From: Saccopteryx bilineata
Taxonomy: Eukaryota; Chordata; Mammalia; Chiroptera; Emballonuridae
Length of the DNA: 64,000 nucleotides
NCBI RefSeq assembly: GCF_036850765.1
Contig: NC_089490.1
Span: 106,572,574 to 106,636,573 of the forward strand
Direction: 5' to 3'
The notes beneath the pieces were generated by a model, which saw only the letters and a list, made by a program, of their open reading frames with translations, was not told where the DNA came from and searched no databases. The first letter of the stretch is position 1. Each line of letters opens with the position of its first letter. A program made the position numbers and the translations under genes. Of the stretch, positions 1-11,515 are shown one piece after another.

Positions 1-400
1 GCCAGGGTCAACCACACCCTCTTTTATCTTTAGTGACTGGTTCTTTGATGAGCATGTGATGAAGAGCTGGCTCTCTCAGGGAGACTACGGGAATTTAACA
101 GGATTTGCCAGAAAAGATGCATGGGTTTTTTCTTTGGTTTTGAACTTGAGTACACATGAGGAGCTGCTGTAGCCATCTTGTTACCACAATGTGGGGAGTC
201 TGATGCTACCAGGACTCACCAGGTGGGACCCAAGAATGGGGCTGAGCTGAGAGATGGTGCAAAGCTGAGTCCTGATGACTTTCCGTATCTTGTCAAAGCA
301 CAGCTGAAGTTGTCCTGGCTGATGTAAATTGCAGTTCTGTAAGCCAATGCTTTCTTGCTTTGCTCTTTTGCCAAATCTCACCCAAGAGAGGTTGATGGGA
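1..400. repeat. Ancient interspersed repeat remnant, family unresolved
   Basis: The phrases around 'gagctgctgtagccatcttg', 'gctgagctgagagatgg' and 'cctgatgac' are familiar from an old mammalian interspersed repeat, but I cannot name the family with confidence. No coding sequence is seen. Confidence 0.3.
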
Positions 401-1215
401 AACAGGGGAGCCTGGAAGTAGTCTCCATCTGGGCATGCCCATCTGCTGCATGAGGACAGTGGAGGGCAAGGATCCCTATTTCAGCTACTTCCTCCTGCCA
501 AGCAGAGGGTGGGGCGGGGGCAGGAAGAAAATGGCTGTTGGCCTGGGAAGATGTGTTTTGGAGTGCATGTTAATCTCATCTAGTTAGAATAGGTTGTGTA
601 AATTCATCCTTGTCTATACTGTGTGGGTGCTATCGTCTCTTCGTTTCCTAGCACAGTCTCTCTTGGAAGCTCAGGTCTGCTCTTGGCTGATCTGAACAGG
701 AAGGGGAGGGAACCAGGGTTCCAGAGAGGTCAGAATGCCCTGGGAGCTCTAGGTGGAGGAGCAGGTGTGTGGCAGTCACGGAGGCCAAGCTCCAGCTCCA
801 GGGACTGGAAAAAACGTTGACTATCCTTCTCTACTACCCGTGATGAGGCTCCCTGCGAAGTACCTTCCAGCCCAGTTTCCCCAGCCAGCAACTCTGGAAG
901 CCTTAGTAAACTCTCTAGGTTTTCGGAACCAAAGCTGCCTCTCAAATCTGTTGATTATTTGAGGCCCAAAAGTTGGCACTTCTCATTCTCCCAGAGGAGG
1001 AATATAATGCCCACATGGAGGGAAAGGCAGGGAGACAGCAGCACTCCAATCTGTCTTTTGGGATGAAAAGGGCGGAACAGTCTCATCAAGAGAGTTTGAC
1101 AGGAAATGAGAAGCCACGGGTTCAGTTCTTGCTCTGTTAACTAATAAAACAGTGGTGAGCTAGATTGCTTCATTCTGTTCTTCACTGTCGAGTGAGAGCT
1201 TTGGATTCAATGTTC
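401..1215. other. Intergenic, nothing recognised
   Basis: Single-copy-looking DNA 5' of OCC1. The short open frames on both strands at 623-962 overlap each other and show no protein-like pattern. Confidence 0.5.
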
Positions 1216-1618
1216 ATTTTATTTCTTTTCTTCCTAGTGAGAGGGACAGAGACAGAGAGAGAGACAGGGAGAGAGACAGATAGGGACAGACAGACAGGAA
1301 GTGAGAGAAATGAGAAGCATCAGTTCTTTGTTGCGGCACCTTAATTGTTCATTGGTTGCTTTCTCATATGTGCTTTGACCTGGGGGGCTCCAGCAGAGCC
1401 AGTGGCCCCTTGCTCAAGCCAGTGACCTTTGGGATCAAGCCAGCCACCAGGGGTCGTGTCTGTGATCCCACGCTCAAGCTGACAACCCCACACTTAAGCT
1501 GGTGAGCCCTCGCTCAAACTGGATGAGCGTGTGCTCAAGCTGATGACCTTAGGGTTTTGAACCTGGGTCCTCTTGTCACAGGCTGACGCACTATCCATCG
1601 TGTCACTGCCTGGTCAGG
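1216..1618 (-). repeat. tRNA-derived SINE, type C
   Basis: Complement-strand copy ending in GCCTGGTCAGGC, with repeated 'gctcaagc' phrases and a GA-rich tail at the left. It is flanked by imperfect copies of GGATTCAATGTTC (1203-1215) and AGATTCGATGTTC (1621-1633), the likely target duplication. Confidence 0.85.
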
Positions 1619-1699
1619 CTAGATTCGATGTTCTTAAATCCAATACTATACATGTTATAGTGGATAACTGCCTTATTAAACTACTCATAAAATGAACCC

Positions 1700-1984
1700 T
1701 TTCTCAAGTTTTAGGAAAAGTCACCTGTTGTTTAAGTCATGATGGGATTTCCCCCACCCCTTTCTCAACTGAAAAAAAGGACAGGTTCTTTCTCTGTCTA
1801 ACCCTACACAGCATTTGACCTTGGATCTTCCCTGCTGGGGCTTTGAATCTAGACAGAGGGGCACATAGGTAAGTGAGGGGTGTGTTCGGTTTGTGACAAC
1901 AGCAGCAGTAGGTGGAGACAGGGCAGGAATAATGGGATGATGAACAGGCACTAGTGTGCCGTGGCGGCATTGGTCCCCATTGCC
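1700..1984. other. Intergenic, nothing recognised
   Basis: The minus-strand open frames over 1721-2203 run through a MIR remnant and lack any recognisable domain. Confidence 0.4.
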
Positions 1985-2175
1985 CTGTGTCCCTTGCTTC
2001 CTGACTACTTCCCAGGTTGGGTTCCCAGGCTTTCTATTAAGTCTGTGAACCACCCAACAAAACCTACCCTTTAAAGCTTTCATGAAGGTTAAATGAGGTA
2101 ATCCATGCAAAGTGCTTGGCATTGTGCCTGACCCATAGTAAGAGCTCAACAACATATTATTATTGTTCTCAGAAA
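1985..2175 (+). repeat. MIR remnant
   Basis: Contains the MIR 3' phrase 'aaatgaggtaatccatg', then 'aaagtgcttggcattgtgcctg' and 'agtaagagctcaacaa'. Confidence 0.75.
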
Positions 2176-2519
2176 GATTATGTATGTTGTTTTGAAAAGC
2201 CAACTCTAGGATTAATAATGGCAGTTGGACTTAAAAAAAATGTTTTTACAGTGATTTTCTTTCTCTTCCCCTCACCCCAACCCATTTGCACTCACACAAA
2301 GACATTGTGCTCTCACGGTACAGTAAAGAAATAAAAAGTGTGGATAGCGTCCCTGTCCTCAGGGAGCTAACACTGTAATCAGAGAGATACACAATACATA
2401 TATTCAAAGTTGTCTCTCTAAAAATGTCGTTTACAGGCCAAAAAAATAGCATATACCATAAAAACAGTTTTGAAACATGTTCCAATATTAAATGAAGGAA
2501 ATCCCAATATATTTCAAAT

Positions 2520-3480
2520 CACCACTTTCATAGTGATAATCCCTCCAAGACAAATTAAAATCAATCATAAAAATATTAATATATTTGAAAAAGAAATGCA
2601 TTTGCAAACAAAATAGTTCACAATGATTCCAGGATTAACAGGTATTAGAAGTTGCAAAGTATTTACAACTGGACAACACTGAAAATTCAAAATATCAAAA
2701 CTTTGGAGGTGCAGCACAAGCACTATTCAGAAGAAAGAAAAGAAGAAAAAAGCCCTGGCCAGTTGGCTCAGCGGAAGAGCGTCGGCCGGGTGTGTGGAAG
2801 TCCTCGGTTTGATTCCTCGTCAGGGCACACAGGAGAAGCACCTATCTGCTTCTCCACCCCTCCCCCTCTCCTTTCTCTCTGTCTCTCTCTTCCCCTCCCA
2901 CAGCCAAGGCTCCACTGGAGCAGAGTTGGCCTGGGCACTGAGGATGGCTCCATGGCCTCTGCCTCAGGCGCTAGAATGGCTCTGGTTGCAACAGAGTGAC
3001 GCCCCAGATGGGCAGAGCATTGCCCCCTGGTGGGCATGCCAGGTGGATCCCTGTTGGGTGCATGCAGGAGTCTATCTGACTGCCTCCCTGCTTCTCACTT
3101 CGGAAAAAAATACAAAAAAAAATACAAAAAAAGAAGAAAGATTTAAATGAGCTAGTGTTTAATTCAAAAAATTATATAACAGTGTAAACTCAAAGAAATT
3201 AGAAAGAAGAAAATAATAAAGATGAGAAGTGGAAATCAATGAATTGAAAACAAAACAAAAAAGGTAGGAATAAAATTAAAAGCGGACTCTGAAAACTCCA
3301 ATAAAATGCACAATCTAAATGTAAGACTATTCAAGAAATAAAGAAAAAAAAAGTGCAACTAAACACTCTAGGAAGGCAAAAAGAGGCATAGCCACAGATG
3401 AAAAAAAAAAAAGATAAAAATCGCCCCAGGAAAATACTGTTGATCAATTTTATGTCAATGTATTTGAACATGTATTACTG
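2520..3480 (+). repeat. Old L1 (L1M-like) ORF2 fragment, split by a SINE
   Basis: A-rich sequence with phrases such as 'aatcaatgaattgaaaacaa' resembling the L1 ORF2 region between endonuclease and reverse transcriptase. It is interrupted by the SINE at 2752-3134 and has no intact frame. Confidence 0.55.
2752..3134 (+). repeat. tRNA-derived SINE, type A
   Basis: Full-length copy. A-box-like TTGGCTCAGCGGAAGAGC is followed by B-box-like GGTTTGATTCC. It has a pyrimidine-rich middle, one CCCCCTGGTGGGC core (about 3023-3035) and an A-rich tail. Similar AAGAAGAAA runs lie at both edges. Confidence 0.93.
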
Positions 3481-3539
3481 TAGCAGACACAGGTAGTTGC
3501 TGTGTCCGTGCCATGATACATTATGAAATGTTATGTTCT

Positions 3540-4335
3540 GATTTGATATGATATAGTATGTTACAATACAATCCTAACATCCCAGTGGCTTAAACGTAGC
3601 AAAAGTTTCTTGCTTATGCTGCAGAACCAGCGTGGTTTTGGGTGGGGATCCTCCTGAATAGTGATTTAGGATTGCAGGCTGATGGAGGATGCAAATTCCT
3701 CTGCACCTGCTTCCAAGTTCCTCGCAGCTGGAAAATCTAGCACTCAGGATCTAGAGCTGCTTCTTGTGCCCCAGGTGTGGAGACATGCTGCTCAGATCTC
3801 CCTTTGAGAGAGATCCTGCTGTGAGCAAGAAAGTTGGCTGACAGCCCCAGTACTGGAACTCTCAGGATTGGCTGATGTGTTCAAGCAGAGGCCAAGATCT
3901 CTCTGGGCAGCTGGCAACCCAGCATGGTTCCTAGTGCCTGGCCATCTCTGCCCAGCCTGGGAGTACCCTTACAGGCAACCTGCATTTGAAGTTCCCCTTG
4001 GTCTTGGTCAAGACTTTCTTGGAGCTGCACCGTGGTCAGAACTTCTTCCTACTCAGGCCTCCTTACATGTCTTCCTTCTTATTTCCCACTCTGGTGTCAG
4101 ACCTGCAATGCAGCCTGAAGTCTTTCCCCCTCTACTTCCCCTATCTTTCGAGCATTACCCATAATAAATCTCTTGCATTCTTGACTCCTGATTCTGAGCA
4201 GATGGGAAGTCATAGGGCCTCTAAGTCATACTTCACTTTTACTCTTACTTCATTGCCCGAAGCTAGTCATATGTCCATGCCCATCAAGGGGTGTAAGAAG
4301 CCTAACCCAGAACACAACTAGATATTGGTGCACAT
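3540..4335 (+). repeat. Ancient repeat pair, probably an LTR inside an older element
   Basis: 'catcccagtggcttaaac' (about 3579) and 'cattgcccgaagctagtcat' (about 4251) look like the two halves of one old element. The middle (about 3770-4190) ends in AATAAA at 4162-4167 followed by 'ctcttgcattcttgactcct', like the R/U5 side of a degenerate LTR. Family names cannot be fixed without a repeat library. Confidence 0.4.
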
Positions 4336-4949
4336 TTATAATATCTATCACAATTACAGATTAAATAGCTAGTAATTATCCCCACCCCACCCCCTTTTTT
4401 TTTTTTGCCAGCAAAGCCTCAGTTTTGTTTAGGAATCTATTCCACAGACTCAGGGGTAAATTGTAACTTATCAGAGCCAGTTACAACCATCCTATTTACC
4501 TTCTCAGTGGCTGGATCAAGACAGGATTTATGGCCCAGTTCTGGCCAATGAAATGAGAGAGGAAGTGCCCCAGCTTTAAAAAGGGAAGGGAAGGGGGGAA
4601 CGCCCCCGTTTTGTTGCTGAGATTGTTGTGCGTGGATGTGCGACTCACAGTTGAGGCAGTCATCTTGCAGCCTGTCAACAGGGAAAAAGAAAAAACAGAA
4701 ATAAAAGTCAGGCTGGCAAACTGATGTGGGGAGCCTTTTATGGAAGATACACTATGAAAGTTGAAACTTATTTAGCTCCAAGTTCTCCTGCCTCTTGCTT
4801 TTTCTTATCATATCAATTTTAGTCACACACCTCTCCTTCACACCACATCAGTTCTTGTTTGAAAAATGAAAACAACAGCTGAACAGTATGATTCAGCTGG
4901 CACAGAGAAAGAAGCTAAAATTGACCAGTCAGAAAATGAGGCATGCATT
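4336..4949. other. Intergenic, nothing recognised
   Basis: Contains a T-run at 4395-4406 and no recognisable gene. Confidence 0.4.
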
Positions 4950-5036
4950 AATAATTTTCTTTAACAATTTTTTAAATTGAATTTATTGAGGTGAAATTGG
5001 TTAATGAATTTATATCGGTTTCAGGAGTACAGTTTT

Positions 5037-5148
5037 TTTGTTTTTTTGTGTTTTTTTTTTTTTTGGAACAGCAAAGGCTTTATATAGTACAGTGCATCCT
5101 GTCCGACGAGGTCCTCTGTTCCTGGGGGACAGAGGCCAGAGGAGTCGC
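5037..5148 (-). pseudogene. Processed retrocopy of an mRNA 3' end, source unknown
   Basis: Read on the minus strand, about 85 bp of unique sequence ends in TATATAAAGCCTTTGCTGTTC and then an A-tail (T-run at 5037-5064 on +). An ATATAAA-type poly(A) signal sits about 20 nt before the tail. The insert is bounded by an exact 15-bp duplication, CAGGAGTACAGTTTT, at 5022-5036 and 5149-5163, which proves L1-type insertion. I do not recognise the parent gene; only its 3'UTR tail was copied. Confidence 0.85.
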
Positions 5149-5310
5149 CAGGAGTACAGTTTTATAACACATCATCTGTACACTGCATTGTGTGTTCAGC
5201 ACCCCAAGCCAAGTCTCCCTCCATCGCCATTTATCCCCCTTTATGCTCCTCTACCTCCCTTCCCCTTTTTCCCTCTAGTAATCATCATACTGTTGTCTGT
5301 GTCTATCAGT

Positions 5311-5466
5311 TTTTTTCATGTTTATTTTATTAATTTTTGAGAGAAGAAAGAACAGCACGAGAGATAGGAACATCTGTTCCTACATGTGCCATGACCTGGA
5401 ATTGAACCAGTAAACCTCTGTGCTTTGGGACGATGCTCTAACCAACTGAGCTCTCTGACCAGGGCT
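5311..5466 (-). repeat. Old tRNA-derived SINE
   Basis: The complement-strand head ends GAGCTCTCTGACCAGGGC and carries a degenerate B box (GGAATTGAACCAG). It splits the L1 3'UTR. The flanks TCTATCAGTTT and GCTATGAGGTG are probably the diverged duplication. Confidence 0.7.
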
Positions 5467-5735
5467 ATGAGGTGTTTTTTTTTTTTTTTTTAATTTGCTT
5501 AATCACTTCACCTTTTTCACCTAGTCCTCCAACCCCCATCCCCTCTGACAGCTGTCAATCTGTTCTCTGTATCTATGAATCTGTTAATATTTTGTTAGTT
5601 TATTTTGTTCACTAGATTTCACATGTAAGTGAAATCATATGGTATTTGTCTTTCTCTGACTGGCTTATTTCTCTTAGCATAATGCTTTCCAGATCCATCC
5701 ACACTATTGCAAAAGGTAAGACTTCCTTCTTTTTT

Positions 5736-6106
5736 TTTTTTTTCTTTTCTTTTTAAAAAATTTTTCTGAAGTGAGAAGCAGGAGGTCAGAGAGACAGATT
5801 CCCACATGCCCCTGGCTGGGATCCACCTGGCAAGCCCACCAGGGGGCGACGCTCTGCTCATTTGGGGCATTGCTTCATTGCAACCAGAGACATCCTAGTG
5901 CCTGATGTGGAGGCCACAGAGCCATCCTCAGCACCCAGGCCAACTTTGCTCCAATGGAGCCTTGGTTGCAGGAGGGGAAGAGAGAGATAGAGAAGGGAAA
6001 GGTGAAGAAGCAGATGAGTACTTCTCCTGTGTGTCTGGCCAAGAATCGAACCTGGGACTTCCACATGCGAGGCCGACACTCTACCACTGAGCCAACCGGC
6101 AAGGCT
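5736..6106 (-). repeat. tRNA-derived SINE, type A
   Basis: Complement copy ending GAGCCAACCGGCAAGGCT. It carries CCCACCAGGGGGCGAC at 5835-5850. The flanking duplication is AGACTTCCTTCTTTT (left) and AGACTTTCTTCTTTT (right, from 6107). Confidence 0.93.
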
Positions 6107-7338
6107 AGACTTTCTTCTTTTTTATGGCTGAGTAGTATTCCATTGTGTAAATGTACCACAACTTTTTATCCAATCATCTATTGATGGACACAGGGCTGCT
6201 TTCAACTCTTCACTATTATAAATAATGGTGCAGTGGACATAGGGGTGCATATAGTCTTTGGAGTTAGTATTTTGGGTTTCTTCAGACACAGTCCCAGTAG
6301 TGGGTGGGATTGCTGGATCATAAGGCAGTTTCATTTTTAATTTTTTTAAGTAACTCCATACTGCCTTCCACAGTGTCTGCACCAATCTGCATTCCCACCA
6401 ACAGTTCACAAGGGTTCCCTTTTCTCTACATTCTTGACAATACTTGTTGTTTGTTGATTTATTGTTGATAGCCATTCTGACAGGTGTGAGATAATATCTC
6501 ATTATGGTTTTAATTTGCATTTCTCTGATGATCAGTGACATTGAACATCTTTTCATGTGTCTATCGGCCATCTGTATGTCTTCTTTGGAGAAGTATCCAT
6601 TCAAGTCTTTTGACCAGTTTTTTAATTGGAGTGTCTGTGGTTTTGGTGTTGAGTTTTATAAGTTGTTTATAATTTTTGGATATTAACTCCTTATTAGAGG
6701 TATCATTGGTGAATATGGTTTCCCATTCAGTGGGTTATCTTTTGTTTTTGTTGATGGTTCCCTTTGGGCATACTTCAACGTAATAAAGGCCATATATGAC
6801 AAACCCACAAACAACATCATACTCAATGAGCAAAAGCTAAAAACGTTTTTCTTAAGATCAGGAATAAGACAAGGATGTCCACCTTCACCACTCTTATTCA
6901 ATATAGTACTGGAAGGTCTAGTCATAGCAATTAGGCAAGAAGATGAAATAAAAGGCCCCCAAATTGGAAAGGAAGAAGTGCAATTGTCATTATTTGCAGA
7001 TAACATGATGCTGTAGAGAACACCAAAGATTCCACAAAAAATACTAGAACTGATAACTAAATTTAGTAAAGTGGCAGGAAACAAAATAAATATCTAGAAA
7101 TCAGATGCTTTTTTTATACACCAATAATAAACTATCAGAAAGAGAAACTAAAAAAAAAATCTCATTTACAATTGCATTTAAAAAATACTTAAGAATAAAT
7201 TTAACCCAGGATGTAAAAGACCTGTACTTAGAAAATGATAAGATACTGAAGAAAAAAATTGAAGAAGATACAAATAAATGGAAGCATATACCATGTTCAT
7301 TAATAGGAAAATTAACATAATTAAAATGTGCATACTAC

Positions 7339-7721
7339 AGCCCTGGCCGGTTGGTTCAGCGGTAGAACATTGGCCCAGTGTGTGGAAGTCCTGGGTTTGA
7401 TTCCTGGTCAGGACACACAGGAGAAGTGCCCGTCTGCTTTTCCACCCTTTCCCCTCTCCTTCCTTTCTGTCTCTCTCTTTCCCTCCTGCAGGCAAGGCTT
7501 CATTGGAACAAAGTTGGCCTGGGCGCTCAGGTCGGCTCCATGGCCTCCACCTCAGGTGCTAGAATGGCTCCGGCCACAACAAAGGAACACCCCAGATGGG
7601 CAGAGCATCGCCCCCTGGTGGGCGTGCCTGGTGGATCCTGGTTGGGCACATGCAGGAGTCTGTCTGATTGTCTCCCCACTTCTAACTTTGGAAAAATACA
7701 ACCCCCCCCAAAAAAAAAACC
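7339..7721 (+). repeat. tRNA-derived SINE, type A
   Basis: Exact 13-bp target duplication ATGTGCATACTAC at 7326-7338 and 7722-7734. Carries ATCGCCCCCTGGTGGGC at 7608-7624. Confidence 0.95.
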
Positions 7722-7762
7722 ATGTGCATACTACCCAAAGCAATCTATAGATTAACACAATT

Positions 7763-8091
7763 TTTTTCCTTTTTCTTTTTAAGTGTGAGGAGGGGAGATA
7801 GTGAAACAGACTCCCTCATGCACCCCAACCGGGATCCACCTGGCATGCTTGCCTGGGGCTGATGCTCGAATCAACTGAGCTATTTTTAGCACCTCAAGCA
7901 AACACACTTGGACCAACCGAACTGTTCTCAGCACCAGGGATGTTGCTTGAAACAACCAAATCATTGGCTGCAGGAAGGAAAGAGGGAGAGAAGCAGATGG
8001 TCACTTCTCTTGTGTGCCCTGACTTGGAATTGAACCTGGGATGTCCATACACCAGGCCAATACTCTATCCACTGAGCCACTGTCCAGGGAC
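7763..8091 (-). repeat. Old tRNA-derived SINE, type A relative without the CTCF-like core
   Basis: The complement head ends TATCCACTGAGCCACTGTCC. The middle has 'gctgatgctcgaa' and 'caccagggatg' where type A has the CCCTGGTGGGC repeats, so it is a distinct, older subfamily. Confidence 0.8.
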
Positions 8092-8514
8092 TCAACATAG
8101 TTCTTATGAAGATACTAATAGCATATTTTACAGAACTAGAACAAATATTCCAAAAATTTACATGGAATCACAAAATACCCCTAATCCTGAGGGTCACAAC
8201 AATCTAGAGAAAGAAGAACAAAGTTGGAGGAATCATGATACCTGATATTAAACTACACTACAAAATGATAGTAATCAAAACAGCATGGTACTTGCATAAG
8301 AACAGACATATAGATCAATGGAACAGAATAGAGAGCTCCAAAATAAATCCACCTCTTTATGGTCAATTAATATTTGATAAAGGAGGCAAAACACACAAAG
8401 GAATAAATGAGGTAAAGAGCCTATTCAATAAATGATGTGTTGGGGTAATTGGACAGAAACATGCAAAAAAATGAAACTAGAGCACCTTGTTACACCATAC
8501 ACAAGAATAAACTC

Positions 8515-8893
8515 GGCCCTGGCCGGTTTGCTCAGCGGTAGAGCGTCGGCCTGGCGTGCGGGGGACCCGGGTTCGATTCCTGGCCAGGGCACATAGGAGA
8601 AGAGCCCATTTGCTTCTCCACCCCCCCCTCCTTCCTCTCTGTCTCTCTCTTCCCCTCCCGCAGCCAAGGCTCCATTGGAGCAAAGATGGCCCAGGCGCTG
8701 GGGATGGCTCCTTGGCCTCTGCCCCAGGCGCTAGAGTGGCTCTGGTCGCAGCAGAGCGACGCCCCCTGGTGGGCGGAGCATCACCCCTGGTGGGCGTGCT
8801 GGGTGGATCCCGGTCGGGCGCATGCGGGAGTCTGTCTGACTGTGTCTCCCTGTTTCCAGCTTCAGAAAAATACAAAAAAAAAAAAAAAAAAAA
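8515..8893 (+). repeat. tRNA-derived SINE, type A
   Basis: Exact 12-bp target duplication AAGAATAAACTC at 8503-8514 and 8894-8905. Has two tandem CCCTGGTGGGC units (about 8763 and 8785) and a long pure A-tail, so it is young-looking. Confidence 0.95.
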
Positions 8894-9210
8894 AAGAATA
8901 AACTCAAAATGGATTAAAGACTTAAATGTTAGACTTGAAACCATAAAAATCCCAGAAGAAAATATAAGCAGTAAAATCTCAGACATTTCCCGTAGAAATA
9001 ATTTTCTTTTGACTCATTGTATTTAAAAAACATCCAAATGCAATCAACCATTGTCTATCAAATGAAACAAATTCCTAAAAAGGAAAAAGGAAACACTGGG
9101 CTACTCCTTTACTCCACATTAGGGAGATGACTGACATTTATGGGGCACTTATATGCTTGTCACTTTATTAAGAACTTATCATACACTGTCTCATCAAATG
9201 ACTACATTGC

Positions 9211-9619
9211 TCTTTATTTATTTATTTTTGTATTTTTGTATTTTTGTATTTTTTTTTTTGTATTTTCCGAAGCCAGAAACGGGCAGGCAGTCAGACAGAC
9301 TCCAGCATGTGCCCAACCGGGATCCACCCGCACGCCCACCAGGGGGCAATGCTCTGCCCATCTTGGGGCGTCGCTCTGCCGCAATCAGAGCCATTCTAGC
9401 ACCTGAGGCAGAGGCCACAGAGCCATCCCCAGCGCCCGGGCAAACGCTGCTCCAGTGGAGCCTTGGCTGCAGGAGGGGAAGAGAGAGACAGAGAGGAAGG
9501 AGAGGGGGAGGGGTGGAGAAGCAGACGGGTGCTCCTCCTGTGTGCCCCGGCCGGGAATCGAACCTGGGACTCCTGCATGCCAGGCCCACGCTCTACCACT
9601 GAGCCAACTGGCCAGGGCC
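9211..9619 (-). repeat. tRNA-derived SINE, type A
   Basis: Target duplication CTACATTGC at 9202-9210 and 9620-9628. Carries GCCCACCAGGGGGCAATGC near 9332-9350. Confidence 0.93.
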
Positions 9620-9628
9620 CTACATTGC

Positions 9629-9824
9629 CCTTTTTTTTTTTTAAATATTTTTTTTATTCATTTTAGAGAGGAGAGAGAGAGACAGAGACAGACAGACAGA
9701 AAGGAGGAGCAGGAAGCATCAACTCCTGTATGTGCTTTGACCAGGCAAGCCCAGGGTTTTGAACCAGCGACCTCAGTGTTTCCAGGTCGACACTTTATCC
9801 ACTGCGCCACTACAGGTCAGGCTA
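9629..9824 (-). repeat. tRNA-derived SINE, type B
   Basis: Ends GCGCCACTACAGGTCAGGC on the complement-strand copy. 'TACATTGCCCTTT' on the left recurs as 'TATATTGCCCTTT' on the right, so it landed directly beside the duplication of the previous SINE. Confidence 0.88.
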
Positions 9825-9844
9825 TATTGCCCTTTAAATAAAAT

Positions 9845-10200
9845 TTTAGCTCCTTACAAAGCCCATCATACTCAGTGTGATCTGACCTACCTTTCCAACT
9901 ACCCTCCTTTATCGCTGTCTTAGCCTAGGCATCCTGACCTTTTCCTGTTTATGCAACATACCCAGCATATTCCTGCTTCAGGGCTCTTGCATTTTCCATT
10001 ACCTCTGCCTGAAATACTTTTTCTTAGTCTTTACATGTCTAATCTGTTCTCATCAATCAGACCTCAGCTAAAATACCCCTTCCTCTGGAAGGCCTTTCCT
10101 GATTATCCTGCCTAAAATAACATCCCTTCTTCTTCCTCTAGTCACCTTTTCTAGTGCCCTACCTTATTTTATCTCCTATTGAGTTTATAGTGTCTGAAAT
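9845..10200 (+). repeat. L2 remnant
   Basis: Matches the L2 3' end pattern: 'cttcagggctcttgcattt', 'cctctgcctgaaatac', 'gaaggcctttcctgatta'. Truncated at the right by a SINE. Confidence 0.75.
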
Positions 10201-10202
10201 TA

Positions 10203-10437
10203 TCTTTTTCTTTTTCTTTTTTTAAGTAAGAGGAGGGGAGATAGACTCCTGCCTAAGCCCTGACCAGAATCCACCCAGCAACCCCTGTCTGGAGCCGATG
10301 CTCAAATTAACCAAGCTATCTTCAGTGCCTGGGGCCGATGCTCGAACCAATCAAGCCGCTGGTGGCAAGAGGGGAAGAGGAAGAAAAGGGGGAGAGAAGC
10401 AGATGGTTGTTCTATCCACTGAGCAAACCAGCCAGAG
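10203..10437 (-). repeat. Old tRNA-derived SINE, type A relative
   Basis: Shares 'gccgatgctcgaaccaa' and 'gagagaagcagatggttg' with the SINE at 7763-8091. The head is degenerate (CACTGAGCAAACCAGCC). Confidence 0.7.
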
Positions 10438-10439
10438 TC

Positions 10440-11515
10440 TGTGATGGAATATTCTTAATAAATCTCATCTAATAGGCAGGAAGGAACACTGCCATGGGGC
10501 TGAAAGTATAACCAGTAAGCAGGTAACAGTCATTTAGATCAGCCAGGATTGTGCGGTCTTTGGTGTTTTGTGGTTTACCAGTGACCTTGTTTTTGTCATA
10601 CCTACACAGGATGACTGAGTGCTCTTTTTTTTTTTTGGTCTTACTTTAGCACAGTTATAAAGTGGCCTTGATGGATACTGGTGTCTGCACAACTGTGTTT
10701 AATGGGAGAACACAGAGGCTTAGTTGTGAGTGTCAGGCTAGTTTCTGGATGTCAGGGTTTTTTCTTCTTCTTTTTCTTTTCTTTCTTCTTTTTTTTAATA
10801 AGTGTCCTAGGTCTGGAGTCCAGTGTCAGACAGCCCAGAAATAAACAAGAGTAATTCTTTGGACTGTTTGATAGTCCCCCTTCCTTCCCACTGATACTGG
10901 ATTTGCATGAAACTGGCCAATGAACCAAGATAGTGGAGGCCCAGGTAAAGAAACAATGCTTCTAGAAGTTAAACAACTCAAAAACACCTTTATTTGCCCA
11001 AGAATTAACTACCATCTCAGCACATGCCCAGGTATACCTAATTTTCAAATGGTGGATGGCGTATTTTTTGTATCCTGAGTTGATAGGATTACCCAGTCCT
11101 CACTATTGCCTTGAAGTCCACTAAGGCCTTGGCTTTGCTTCAACGTGTTCTCTAAACACAACTTTATGGTTTCAGGAAAGTCTTTTCACCAGTATGCCAG
11201 TACCCTCTGGGCTCCCATAGTACCCTGTGTTCCTCTGGTAACATCCCTGCTATATTGTAATTAATTTGTTTATAATCAGTCTGGCTGGTTAGACTGGCTC
11301 CCACATAATTGTATCCTTGGAACTTAATTTTAACAAAGGACCTGGCACAGGCTAGGCTCCCTATAAATATTAAATGGATTTAAAATGGAGATTTAATTCC
11401 TGGCTTGAATTCATCTCACAAAACATTTACTAAGTCTGTCCTATGAGCCAGGACATTGTGATAAATCAGCTAGTCCTTACCTTCAGGGAATTAGTATTCC
11501 TTTGTAATAGACTTA
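10440..11515. other. Intergenic, nothing recognised
   Basis: Single-copy-looking DNA 1-2 kb upstream of the OCC1 CpG island, with T-rich runs at 10625-10636 and 10760-10797. Confidence 0.45.

Larger units (their letters stand above)
4963..8996 (-). mobile_element. L1 retrotransposon with inverted 5' part (twin-primed)
   Basis: An exact 13-bp target duplication, AATAATTTTCTTT, lies at 4950-4962 and 8997-9009. From 4963 to about 6765 the L1 reads on the minus strand (3'UTR, then the end of ORF2). From about 6766 to 8996 it reads on the plus strand (reverse transcriptase to the ORF2 C-terminal region). The two parts are neighbouring ORF2 segments with a small loss between them, as expected of twin priming. 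Both parts have many stops and frameshifts. Later insertions are SINEs at 5311-5466, 5736-6106, 7339-7721, 7763-8091 and 8515-8893, and a processed retrocopy at 5037-5148. Confidence 0.9.

Noticed and set aside
8515..8600. True tRNA gene
   Set aside because: The tRNA-like A and B boxes belong to the head of a SINE with A-tail and target duplication; the same head recurs many times in the window.
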